Assembly (NCBI RefSeq): GCF_028464145.1 | Contig: NZ_JAQPCG010000005.1 | Location: forward strand, 358,459-422,458 | DNA from: Maribacter sp. PR1 | GTDB taxonomy: Bacteria > Bacteroidota > Bacteroidia > Flavobacteriales > Flavobacteriaceae | Direction: 5' to 3' | DNA: 64,000 nt | Shown here: piece after piece, positions 18,167-25,784 of the stretch | Position numbering within the stretch: position 1 is the stretch's first letter | Layout: each line of letters opens with the position of its first letter | Made by a program: the position numbers and the translations under genes | The notes under the pieces: model-generated | Database searches by the model: none | The model's input: the letters and a program-made list of their open reading frames with translations, nothing else | Told to the model about the DNA's origin: nothing

Positions 18167-18859
18167 CTAAACATTACTTAGGGCTTCGGCCAATTCTGTT
18201 TTCTTATTTCTACTCAAAGGAATAGAACGTCCGCTAACTTCTACGTTTTTACTGTTGAATTTTTCAACTTTCTCCAAGTTTACGATATAAGACTTATGTA
18301 TTCTTAGGAATTTCTCTTCCGGTAATTGCTTTTCGAAAGATTTCATTGTTGATAAAATTACGATATTGGCTTCATCGGTTACCAATTTAATGTAATCTCC
18401 CAAGGCCTCTATCCACTTAATATCGTTTAGGATGACCTTTCTCTTCTTTAAGTTACTCTTTACAAAGATATGCTCTTCGTCTTCCGTAACCCTATGCATT
18501 TGCTCGTATTTGGCGACAGCTCTCTTAACCGAGGCATCGAAACGTGCCATAGTAATCGGTTTATGTAAGTAATCCGTTACATCATAGTCAAAAGCTTTTA
18601 AGGCATAGTCCGGTTTACCGGTAATCAATATTACCTGAGGACTGTTATCTAGGGATTCAAGTAGGTCGAATCCTGTAATGATTGGCATCTCAACATCGAG
18701 AAAAATCAAATCGATTTCGTTGTTCTTGATTCCATTTTTAGCTTCGATGGCATTGCTGTACTCTGCCACCATAGCTAGGTTCGGGTGGTTGTTTACCAAC
18801 TTGGCGACCGCCATCCTTTGCATGGACGAATCGTCAACGATAATACTTCTTAACTTCAT
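18167..18859 (-). CDS. LytTR-family response regulator
   Basis: This 230-aa protein has an N-terminal receiver domain (acidic pair in SIIVDDSSMQR, phospho-acceptor Asp in IFLDVEMPIITGFDLL near residue 56, conserved Lys in YLHKPITM). A C-terminal LytTR DNA-binding domain follows (IKWIEALGDYIKLVT, LRIHKSYIVNLEKVEKF). LytTR regulators control cell-wall, surface or quorum functions and usually pair with a membrane histidine kinase. No kinase is next to it, so its partner is elsewhere. It is monocistronic, convergent with priA and divergent from rpsF. Confidence 0.93.
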   Translation of the reverse strand: MKLRSIIVDDSSMQRMAVAKLVNNHPNLAMVAEYSNAIEAKNGIKNNEIDLIFLDVEMPIITGFDLLESLDNSPQVILITGKPDYALKAFDYDVTDYLHKPITMARFDASVKRAVAKYEQMHRVTEDEEHIFVKSNLKKRKVILNDIKWIEALGDYIKLVTDEANIVILSTMKSFEKQLPEEKFLRIHKSYIVNLEKVEKFNSKNVEVSGRSIPLSRNKKTELAEALSNV

Positions 18860-19095
18860 AAGGGCTGATTTGTGGGGTTAAATCATCGACAAATTACCGA
18901 AAAAACACGTTCAACTGCAACAAAAGATGTAAACAATGCTTTTCTTATTGTATAGATGGCAATGATCATAGGTTATTAAGATTTGGTTTATACGTTTTTA
19001 ATTAATTCTTCCTAGCTATAACGAAGAATTTCTGCATTTCTTATAATTATTTTAAAATAATGGCTATTTTTGCACTCCTTAAAACAAAATATAAT

Positions 19096-19437
19096 ATGAA
19101 CCATTACGAAACTGTTTTCATTTTGAATCCCGTTCTATCTGATGTTCAGATAGAGGAAACAGTTAAGAAATTTGAGGATTTCTTAATTAACAATGGCGCC
19201 AAAATGGTGGCCAAAGAAAATTGGGGCCTAAAGAAATTGGCGTATCCCATCCAAAACAAAAAAAGTGGCTTTTACCACTTGTTCGAATTCACTAACACTG
19301 GTGAGGTAGTATTGCCTTACGAGCAGGAGTTTAGGAGAGATGAACGCGTTATGCGATTTTTGACTGTTAAATTGGACAAACATGCAATTGCGTGGGCAGA
19401 AAAGAGAAGAACAAGAAACAAAACCGCTAAAGCTTAA
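19096..19437 (+). CDS. rpsF: 30S ribosomal protein S6
   Basis: S6 (about 113 aa) binds the central domain of 16S rRNA together with S18. The start is set at the ATG giving [12 protein letters not shown], the universal S6 N-terminus. A longer frame from 19060 would add 12 residues that no S6 has, and would run through the putative -7 promoter box at 19065. Conserved features are [20 protein letters not shown] and [15 protein letters not shown]. It is first in the rpsF-rpsR-rplI operon. Confidence 0.96.
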   Translation: MNHYETVFILNPVLSDVQIEETVKKFEDFLINNGAKMVAKENWGLKKLAYPIQNKKSGFYHLFEFTNTGEVVLPYEQEFRRDERVMRFLTVKLDKHAIAWAEKRRTRNKTAKA

Positions 19438-19442
19438 GTACT

Positions 19443-19739
19443 ATGGCAACATTACAACAACAGGCAAAAGGTAAAAAGGATGGGGAGATTAGATATCTTA
19501 CCCCGTTAAACATCGAAACAAACACCAAAAAGAAGTATTGTAGATTTAAAAAATCCGGTATTAAATATGTGGATTATAAAGATGCTGACTTCTTAATGAA
19601 ATTGGTGAACGAGCAAGGTAAGTTATTACCAAGAAGACTTACAGGGACTTCCCTTAAGTATCAAAGAAAAGTAGCCCAAGCGGTGAAGAGAGCTCGTCAT
19701 TTGGCATTAATGCCATATGTTGGTGATTTATTAAAATAA
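19443..19739 (+). CDS. rpsR: 30S ribosomal protein S18
   Basis: S18 (98 aa) forms a heterodimer with S6 on the 30S platform. Conserved segments are [39 protein letters not shown] and [11 protein letters not shown]. The N-terminus has a 20-residue Bacteroidota-type extension. It lies 5 bp after rpsF and 12 bp before rplI. Confidence 0.97.
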   Translation: MATLQQQAKGKKDGEIRYLTPLNIETNTKKKYCRFKKSGIKYVDYKDADFLMKLVNEQGKLLPRRLTGTSLKYQRKVAQAVKRARHLALMPYVGDLLK

Positions 19740-19751
19740 AAGAAAAGAATC

Positions 19752-20204
19752 ATGGAGCTTATATTAAAGGAAGACGTAGAGAATTTAGGTTTTAAAGATG
19801 ACTTGGTAAGTGTTAAGAACGGATATGGTAGAAATTACCTTATTCCTCAAGGCTTAGCGACCATGGCAACTTCATCGGCTAAAAAGGTTTTGGCCGAAAA
19901 CTTAAAGCAAAGAGCCCACAAAGAGAAAAAAGTTGTGGACGCTGCCAATAAAACTGCAGATGCCCTAAAGGCACTGGAATTGAAAATTACTGCAAAGACC
20001 GGTACGGCGGATAAATTATTCGGTTCGGTTACCAACGGTGATTTGGCGGATGCAATCGCAAAAGAAGGTCATACTATCGAGAAGAAGTTTATTAGCATCC
20101 AAGGAGGTTCCGTAAAAAGAACCGGACCTTATAATGCGCAGATCAGACTTCACAGAGATGTGGTTGTAGACTTTCCGTTTGAGGTTGTAGCAGAGCAGAA
20201 TTAA
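19752..20204 (+). CDS. rplI: 50S ribosomal protein L9
   Basis: L9 (150 aa) binds 23S rRNA at the base of the L1 stalk through its N-terminal domain. Conserved signature: MELILKEDVENLGFKDDLVS, then VKNGYGRNYLIPQGLA, the long connecting helix (about residues 40-75, rich in Ala and Lys), and a C-terminal domain with GSVTNGDLADAI. It is the last gene of the S6-S18-L9 operon; a hairpin terminator follows 21 bp after the stop. Confidence 0.97.
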   Translation: MELILKEDVENLGFKDDLVSVKNGYGRNYLIPQGLATMATSSAKKVLAENLKQRAHKEKKVVDAANKTADALKALELKITAKTGTADKLFGSVTNGDLADAIAKEGHTIEKKFISIQGGSVKRTGPYNAQIRLHRDVVVDFPFEVVAEQN

Positions 20205-20225
20205 ACTGATTATAAATATATGTTT

Positions 20226-20251
20226 AAGCCTTTCAGGAAACTGAAGGGCTT
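20226..20251 (+). terminator. Terminator of the S6-S18-L9 operon
   Basis: An 11-bp stem with one G-T wobble (AAGCCTTTCAG / CTGAAGGGCTT) closes a GAAA tetraloop 21 bp after the rplI stop and is followed by TATTTGTTT. Confidence 0.8.
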
Positions 20252-20288
20252 ATTTGTTTATTGCTGATATAGCACAAAATAGCTACTT

Positions 20289-20759
20289 GTGAAGTATACA
20301 AGACTTACAAAGGAACAACTGGAGGAACTACATCCGGAATTCATCAATTTTTTGGCGACACAGTCTATAGATAAAGAGGAATGGGATGAATTAAAGCAAA
20401 ACAAACCCGAAGTTGCAGAGGAAGAATTGGATGTTTTTAGTGATTTGGTTTGGGAAGGTGTATTGACCAAGGTCTCCTTTCTCGAGAATATTTCTTCCCA
20501 TCAAATGCATTTATTCCATTTGACCGAAAAAGAAATGAAATTGATAGCGGTAAAAGTACTTAATCCAGAAATCGACTTAACCACAAAGGTTGGTTTTGAT
20601 TGGTTCAAGAAAAACTGGCAATCGGATTTCGTAGACTATATGACGGCTTCCAAAGCTTACACGGATGACCCTAATCATGATAAATTTGAATTGATCAAAC
20701 AAGGAGCAGTCATCACAAAGGGAGAATTGTTTCGATGGTTTGATAAAGTTATTGGATAA
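20289..20759 (+). CDS. DUF6495-like conserved protein, GTG start
   Basis: A 156-aa acidic cytosolic protein: MKYTRLTKEQLEELHPEFIN at the start, FLATQSIDKEEWDELKQ, and a C-terminal KQGAVITKGELFRWFDKVI. It resembles the DUF6495 family of Flavobacteriia, for which no function is known. The start is a GTG at 20289; no ATG gives the family-like N-terminus. Downstream, the probable hisS promoter overlaps the end of this gene. Confidence 0.65.
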   Translation: MKYTRLTKEQLEELHPEFINFLATQSIDKEEWDELKQNKPEVAEEELDVFSDLVWEGVLTKVSFLENISSHQMHLFHLTEKEMKLIAVKVLNPEIDLTTKVGFDWFKKNWQSDFVDYMTASKAYTDDPNHDKFELIKQGAVITKGELFRWFDKVIG

Positions 20760-20770
20760 CACGATATTTG
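20739..20770 (+). promoter_or_regulatory. Putative hisS promoter
   Basis: TTTG (20739-20742), a 20-bp spacer and GATATTTG (20763-20770) approximate the Bacteroidota consensus TTTG-N19-TAnnTTTG, with the first T of the -7 box replaced by G. It lies 60 bp upstream of the hisS ATG and starts inside the preceding gene. Confidence 0.4.
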
Positions 20771-20830
20771 TCCCACTTTAGGGTATCTCGGTTCAATTTA
20801 TCGGGATATCTGCAAACCAATTTACATAAA

Positions 20831-22207
20831 ATGGCACAAAAACCATCCATACCCAAGGGGACTAGAGACTTTACACCCTCGGAGGTCGTTAAGCGAAACT
20901 ACATTTTTGATATTGTGAAGAAGCATTTTCAAACTTTTGGTTTTCAGCCTATAGAGACCCCTTCGTTTGAAAATTCGGATACCTTAATGGGTAAGTATGG
21001 GGATGAGGGAGACCGATTGATTTTTAAGATATTGAATTCGGGCGACTTTTTGAGAAAGGTCGATGATAACCTATATAATTCAAAAGATTCCAATAAAATC
21101 ACTTCTAGTATTTCCGAGAAGGCGCTTCGGTACGATTTAACGGTACCTTTTGCCCGATATGTAGTCATGCATCAGAACGAATTGGACTTCCCTTTTAAGC
21201 GCTATCAGATACAGCCGGTGTGGCGCGCGGATAGACCTCAAAAAGGACGATTTAGGGAATTTTATCAATGTGATGCGGATGTAGTTGGTTCAGATTCATT
21301 ATTACAAGAGGTAGAGCTCATACAATTATATGATACCGTCTTTACGGATTTAAAGCTTGATGGGGTTACCATAAAACTGAACAATAGAAAAATTTTGGCA
21401 GGTATTGCGGAAGTTATAGGTGCAAAGGACGTATTGATAGATTTTACCGTGGCACTGGACAAGTTGGACAAGATTGGTGAAGAAGGCGTAAAAAAAGAAA
21501 TGCTTTCCAAGGGTATTTCCGAGCACGCCATAGCAAAGGCATCGCCTTTATTCAATTTAAGCGGCAGTAATGCGGACCAATTAGAAAGATTGGAGGAGTT
21601 ACTTAAAGATTCCGAGGAAGGGAGTAAAGGTATTTCAGAGCTTCGGTTTATTATGGAAACTATCACCAGCTTAGGATTACAATCTGCCAAGTTGGTCATT
21701 GATGTAACTTTGGCCCGTGGATTAAATTATTATACAGGAGCCATTTTTGAAGTGGCTGCGCCGGAAGGTGTATCCATGGGATCTATTGGTGGCGGAGGTA
21801 GATACGATGATTTAACGGGTATATTTGGTCTAAAAGATGTCAGTGGAGTGGGTATTTCCTTTGGTCTTGACCGAATATATCTGGTGTTGGAGGAACTCGA
21901 GCTATTCCCCGAAGCGATTGACCGATCCTTGGATGTCTTGTTTTTAAATTTTGGTCCCAAGGAAGGTTTGGCAGCTTTAAAATTGACCACAGTATTAAGA
22001 AAGCAAGGTATTAAGGCCGATCTGTATCCTTCGGATGCCAAACTAAACAAGCAGTTTAAATACGCCAATAATAGAAATGTGCCCTATGTGGTTCTACTTG
22101 GGGAGGAGGAACTAGGTAACAGTTCATTTATAGTGAAAAACATGAAGAGCGGGGAACAACAAACCTATGGTTTGGAGGAGACCCAGAAATTTATTGACTC
22201 TTTATAA
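20831..22207 (+). CDS. hisS: Histidine--tRNA ligase
   Basis: This class II aminoacyl-tRNA synthetase (about 458 aa) charges tRNA-His. Motif 1 region: KGTRDFTPSEVVKRNYIF. Motif 2: YQIQPVWRADRPQKGRFREF, continuing YQCDADVVG. HisA motif: LARGLNYYTGAIFE. Motif 3: SGVGISFGLDRIY. A C-terminal anticodon-binding domain follows (about residues 375-458). The start is the ATG giving MAQKPSIPKGTRDF; the frame from the TTG at 20768 would add 21 non-conserved residues. Its 3' end overlaps the convergent Nudix gene by 17 bp. Confidence 0.96.
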   Translation: MAQKPSIPKGTRDFTPSEVVKRNYIFDIVKKHFQTFGFQPIETPSFENSDTLMGKYGDEGDRLIFKILNSGDFLRKVDDNLYNSKDSNKITSSISEKALRYDLTVPFARYVVMHQNELDFPFKRYQIQPVWRADRPQKGRFREFYQCDADVVGSDSLLQEVELIQLYDTVFTDLKLDGVTIKLNNRKILAGIAEVIGAKDVLIDFTVALDKLDKIGEEGVKKEMLSKGISEHAIAKASPLFNLSGSNADQLERLEELLKDSEEGSKGISELRFIMETITSLGLQSAKLVIDVTLARGLNYYTGAIFEVAAPEGVSMGSIGGGGRYDDLTGIFGLKDVSGVGISFGLDRIYLVLEELELFPEAIDRSLDVLFLNFGPKEGLAALKLTTVLRKQGIKADLYPSDAKLNKQFKYANNRNVPYVVLLGEEELGNSSFIVKNMKSGEQQTYGLEETQKFIDSL

Positions 22208-22751
22208 GAACTTTTTCCAGTGCGGTTATAATTGTTTGGTAGTATGTCTTTTTGTGAGGCACATATTTTCCTTGGATATTCAATTCAAACAACTCCTTTT
22301 TAAATTGATTTATTGGAATCAAGGCCAATGACTCTACTTCAGTTTCTTGCTTTTTTAAGGAGTTGAACGGAACCTTCAGCTCACAGATGTATGTATGATG
22401 GAACTCACAATCAATCAAATTTTTGGAGTGTTTTTGTATCGATTTAAAGACACCAATCTTGTATAAGTCGATTAGTCTTATTTCTAGGCCAATTTCTTCT
22501 TGTACTTCACGCAGCGCTGAAATTTCAATTAATTCACCTGCTCCGACATGACCGGCGACTGAAACATCCCAAAGTAAGGGGAAGGTGTTTTTGTCTTTAC
22601 CTCTTTGCTGGATTAACACTTGATTATTTTTAGTATAGAACCAAACGTGGACCGTAGGATGGAACCATCCCATCCTATGGGCCTCTGATTTCATGAGAGA
22701 AATTCCCTTGGAATTACCCTGGGCATCTAAAATATCAACAAGTTCGTCCAT
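22191..22751 (-). CDS. Nudix hydrolase, IDI-like architecture
   Basis: This 186-aa Nudix protein begins ELVDILDAQGNSKG and continues with HRMGWFHPTVHVWF, the arrangement of the YfcD/isopentenyl-diphosphate isomerase-like branch. The Nudix box runs from GHVGAGELIEISALREVQEE to EIGLEI, matching G-x5-E-x7-REUxEExGU. By family it cleaves a nucleoside diphosphate linked to another moiety; the substrate is unknown. It overlaps hisS by 17 bp at the 3' ends. A terminator separates it from the M42 peptidase gene upstream. Confidence 0.85.
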   Translation of the reverse strand: MDELVDILDAQGNSKGISLMKSEAHRMGWFHPTVHVWFYTKNNQVLIQQRGKDKNTFPLLWDVSVAGHVGAGELIEISALREVQEEIGLEIRLIDLYKIGVFKSIQKHSKNLIDCEFHHTYICELKVPFNSLKKQETEVESLALIPINQFKKELFELNIQGKYVPHKKTYYQTIITALEKVLIKSQ

Positions 22752-22757
22752 CTAAAA

Positions 22758-22781
22758 AAAACCCGCCTTATGGCGGGTTTT
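22758..22781 (-). terminator. Terminator of the M42 peptidase gene
   Basis: A 10-bp perfect stem (AAAACCCGCC / GGCGGGTTTT) with a TTAT loop lies 6 bp past the peptidase stop, with T-runs in both directions. It falls between the peptidase and Nudix genes. Confidence 0.85.
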
Positions 22782-22786
22782 AAGTA

Positions 22787-23881
22787 TTAATCAAAATAAC
22801 TGAAAGTTTCACCTTCCTCTATATTCAATAGTGTTTCATAAATTAATCGAATCACATTTTCGACATCATTCTTGTGCACCATTTCTACCGTAGTGTGCAT
22901 GTATCTCAACGGGAGTGAAATAAGTGCGGAGGCTACTCCACCGTTACTGTAGGCAAAAGCGTCTGTATCAGTACCAGTCATTCTTGATGAAGCCATACGT
23001 TGAAAAGGTATTTTTTTGGCTTCAGCAGTTTCAATAATTCGTTCCCTTAATTTATTCTGTACGGCGGGCGCATATGAGATTACGGGTCCAGCTCCTATTT
23101 CTGTATGACCTTGCGTCTTTTTCTCGATCATAGGAGTTGTGGTATCATGGCACACATCTGTGACAATGGCTATATTTGGTTTAATCGTTTGCGTAATCAT
23201 TTCCGCCCCACGTAAACCAATTTCTTCTTGAACTGAGTTCGTAATGTACAGTCCAAAAGGTAATTTCTTCTTGTTTTCATGTAAAAGTCTTGCCACTTCC
23301 GCTACCATGAAACCTCCGGCACGGTTGTCTATGGCCCTGCATACAAATTTATCACCATTTAGAACTTGGAAAGTATCTGGGTACGTTATTACGCAACCTA
23401 CGTGGACGCCCATTTTCTCCACCTCCTCTTTATCTTTTGCACCTATATCAATACAGATATTGTCCAATTTTGGAGCCTGCTCTTCCTTACCGTCCGATTT
23501 TCGGGTATGTATGGCCGGCCATCCAAAAACACCTTTTACGATTCCTTTTTTTGTATGGATGTCCACCCATTTAGAGGTTGCGATTTGATGATCACTACCG
23601 CCATTGCGAATTACATAAATCAATCCATTGTCTGTAATGTAATTAACATACCAAGAAATTTCATCAGAATGTCCTTCTATGACTACTTTATACTTTGCAT
23701 CGGGATTTATAACACCAACGGCAGTTCCGTAAGTGTCCGTAATAAATGTATCCACATACGGTTTTAGATATTCCATCCAAAGTTTTTGACCTTCCCATTC
23801 ATAACCAGTGGGAGCGGCATTATTGAGATATTTTTCAAAAAAATCCAATGATTTTTTAGAGATAATTTTTTTGTTCGCCAT
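22787..23881 (-). CDS. M42 family metallopeptidase (glutamyl aminopeptidase-like)
   Basis: This 364-aa dinuclear zinc aminopeptidase belongs to the M42/TET group. The metal-binding and catalytic segments are VVIEGHSDEISWYV (first His and Asp), CRAIDNRAGGFMVAEV (bridging Asp), SVQEEIGLRGAEM (catalytic and metal Glu), AIVTDVCHD (Asp), and the C-terminal His in LRYMHTTVEMV. Family members form dodecameric tetrahedra that trim peptides in the cytosol. A minus-strand TAAGTTTG at 23900-23907 could serve as a -7 box just upstream. Confidence 0.9.
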   Translation of the reverse strand: MANKKIISKKSLDFFEKYLNNAAPTGYEWEGQKLWMEYLKPYVDTFITDTYGTAVGVINPDAKYKVVIEGHSDEISWYVNYITDNGLIYVIRNGGSDHQIATSKWVDIHTKKGIVKGVFGWPAIHTRKSDGKEEQAPKLDNICIDIGAKDKEEVEKMGVHVGCVITYPDTFQVLNGDKFVCRAIDNRAGGFMVAEVARLLHENKKKLPFGLYITNSVQEEIGLRGAEMITQTIKPNIAIVTDVCHDTTTPMIEKKTQGHTEIGAGPVISYAPAVQNKLRERIIETAEAKKIPFQRMASSRMTGTDTDAFAYSNGGVASALISLPLRYMHTTVEMVHKNDVENVIRLIYETLLNIEEGETFSYFD

Positions 23882-23984
23882 GTATTATTTATTTAACTAC
23901 AAACTTAGCAATATTCACTTGTTTTTAATAATAAGCTTTACCAATTATCGTTAATTTTGGCAGGGCTTTTGTACGAAGTATAGT

Positions 23985-24683
23985 ATGTGGAAATATAGTT
24001 GTTTGTCGTTTATCTTCCTTTTTTCTATGGTAAGAACTATGGGACAGGTGGCGGAACAGGAGCTGGATTCGATTTCCGAAAAAATGATAATCATTTCTGG
24101 CGATTCCATCGTTCAAAGTTCCATTTCCTTAGAGGAAGCCTACGTCTTTGGAAAACTTAAATTCAATTCCTATGACGAGAAACTTCGCTATTATATATTG
24201 AGGAGAAAAACGCATAAGGTGTATCCCTATGCCAAATTGGCTGCAGAAAGGCTTGTTGAGTTGAATGACAGCCTTACCAAAATCACAAAAAACAGGAAGC
24301 GAAGAAAGTATACTCGCAAAGTCCAAAAGTATATTGAGGAAGAATTCTCCGAAGAATTGAAAAAACTAACACGTACCGAAGGCCAAATTTTGGTCAAACT
24401 TATATATCGACAAACCGGCACTACGGCATTCGATTTAGTGAAAGAGTTGAGGAATGGGTGGAGGGCTTTTTGGTATAATACTACAGCTAAATTTTTTAAA
24501 ATAAGTATAAAGGAAGAATTTCACCCCGATCAAATTGAGGAAGATTATCTAATTGAGGATATTCTACAAAGAGCTTTTGCCGCAGGTCAATTACAAAGAC
24601 AAGAAACGGTGTTGGATTACGATTATAATACCTTGTATAATAAGTGGAAGAAACCCCCTAGAAACAATAAATCGGGTAATTAA
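23985..24683 (+). CDS. DUF4294 family exported protein
   Basis: A 232-aa protein with an N-terminal signal peptide (about residues 1-20, ending VRTMGQ). A DUF4294 domain follows: LEEAYVFGKLKFNSYDEKLR, YYILRRKTHKVYPYAKLAAE, and LVKLIYRQTGTTAFDLVKEL. The region is strongly basic and helical and rich in conserved Tyr and Arg. The family is restricted to Bacteroidota and its function is unknown. A TAATTTTG at 23952-23959 could be its -7 box. It is convergent with the small DUF6095 gene. Confidence 0.8.
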   Translation: MWKYSCLSFIFLFSMVRTMGQVAEQELDSISEKMIIISGDSIVQSSISLEEAYVFGKLKFNSYDEKLRYYILRRKTHKVYPYAKLAAERLVELNDSLTKITKNRKRRKYTRKVQKYIEEEFSEELKKLTRTEGQILVKLIYRQTGTTAFDLVKELRNGWRAFWYNTTAKFFKISIKEEFHPDQIEEDYLIEDILQRAFAAGQLQRQETVLDYDYNTLYNKWKKPPRNNKSGN

Positions 24684-24693
24684 TTTCTTGGGT

Positions 24694-24927
24694 CTATCTT
24701 TTAACTTTACCACCAAAAAGTGCATCAACAATAGTGTGTATGCCTTTAAAGCCCATATAAACAGCATAAATAGCTAGAAAAAGGCCAATAATAAGTACTG
24801 GCCAATAGAAAGGGTGATCTTCATTTTTAAATGCCTGCCAAATGACTATAGGGGCTAAAAACATTAATAATACGGTCAAGGCCAACTTTTTAATACCCTT
24901 GATCATCATTTCCTTATCAGTTCTCAT
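24694..24927 (-). CDS. Small two-helix membrane protein, DUF6095-like
   Basis: This 77-aa protein has two hydrophobic helices (about residues 14-30, LALTVLLMFLAPIVIWQ, and 41-60, YWPVLIIGLFLAIYAVYMG) and basic ends. It resembles the flavobacterial DUF6095 family, which has no known function. Its ATG overlaps the stop codon of the DUF4249 gene by 4 bp, so it is co-transcribed with the TonB receptor pair. Confidence 0.68.
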   Translation of the reverse strand: MRTDKEMMIKGIKKLALTVLLMFLAPIVIWQAFKNEDHPFYWPVLIIGLFLAIYAVYMGFKGIHTIVDALFGGKVKR

Positions 24928-25781
24928 TCAATTGTAATATTACCTTTATATTCCTGTACTACGGCAAAATAACCTAAGGCGAAATTGTCAGAACGTTCCA
25001 CATTATCAAGTACTTCAATATTGTCCAATCCGGTAACATTAAATACATTTCCACGAACGGTAGCCGCAGGGGTCTGGAAGGGACCTTGATCACCTCCCGA
25101 CTGTACAATCACTTGATTCATATAATTATAGAAACCTTCGTCGGCACCCAATAAGCTAATGTTCAGTTCCGTGCCAGCTTCTAGACCGTCCTCATAGAAG
25201 TAGGAGAACTCAAAAGTTTGTCCTTGATAAAATTCATCCTCCGTAACTAGGAATTCATTAAAACCGAAATCAAAAATGTAAAAATCATTTCTCTCCCCGT
25301 TATCCTTAAACGATACGACAATTTCTGTTTCATCCTCTGAAAATAAGGTCTCGGTTCCTTGTCGTAAGGTATCTATAGGTACAGATGGAACAAAATTGGT
25401 GGCGGCGTAGAATCGTTCGTCGTTGTAGTTGATGTATAAATCTAAACGACCTTCGGTAAAAAAACGTGTCCTTTTCGATCCTTCGTAAATACCAGGTTCT
25501 ACCTCTGCCAAATTAATAAAATTACCTTCCCCAACAAATTCCGGCTCATATAACACATTTTGAATTCTTACCAAGTCAGCTGAAACTGGAGTGTTTTCAT
25601 CAAAGAAAGAGCTACTTGTACTGATTTTGATTCTGGCCGTAGTAAACGCCTCCGTAGTATCTATTCGTACAATGCCATCTACAACTAATCTTGGAGGTTC
25701 TCCTGGGGTTTCTACTTCAATGACATCCTCACAAGAGATAAACGATATTAAGACTAAAAAAATAATTATAATTCTTTTCAT
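24924..25781 (-). CDS. DUF4249 outer-membrane-associated lipoprotein
   Basis: This 285-aa protein has a lipoprotein signal (IIIIFLVLISFISC, lipidated Cys near residue 17). Next come EDVIEVETPGEPPRLVVDG and a beta-rich body typical of DUF4249. The family is nearly always encoded with a SusC-like TonB-dependent receptor in Bacteroidota, and is thought to act with the receptor at the outer membrane as a substrate-binding or plug partner. Here the receptor gene ends 3 bp upstream. The substrate is unknown. Confidence 0.88.
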   Translation of the reverse strand: MKRIIIIFLVLISFISCEDVIEVETPGEPPRLVVDGIVRIDTTEAFTTARIKISTSSSFFDENTPVSADLVRIQNVLYEPEFVGEGNFINLAEVEPGIYEGSKRTRFFTEGRLDLYINYNDERFYAATNFVPSVPIDTLRQGTETLFSEDETEIVVSFKDNGERNDFYIFDFGFNEFLVTEDEFYQGQTFEFSYFYEDGLEAGTELNISLLGADEGFYNYMNQVIVQSGGDQGPFQTPAATVRGNVFNVTGLDNIEVLDNVERSDNFALGYFAVVQEYKGNITIE

Positions 25782-25784
25782 GCC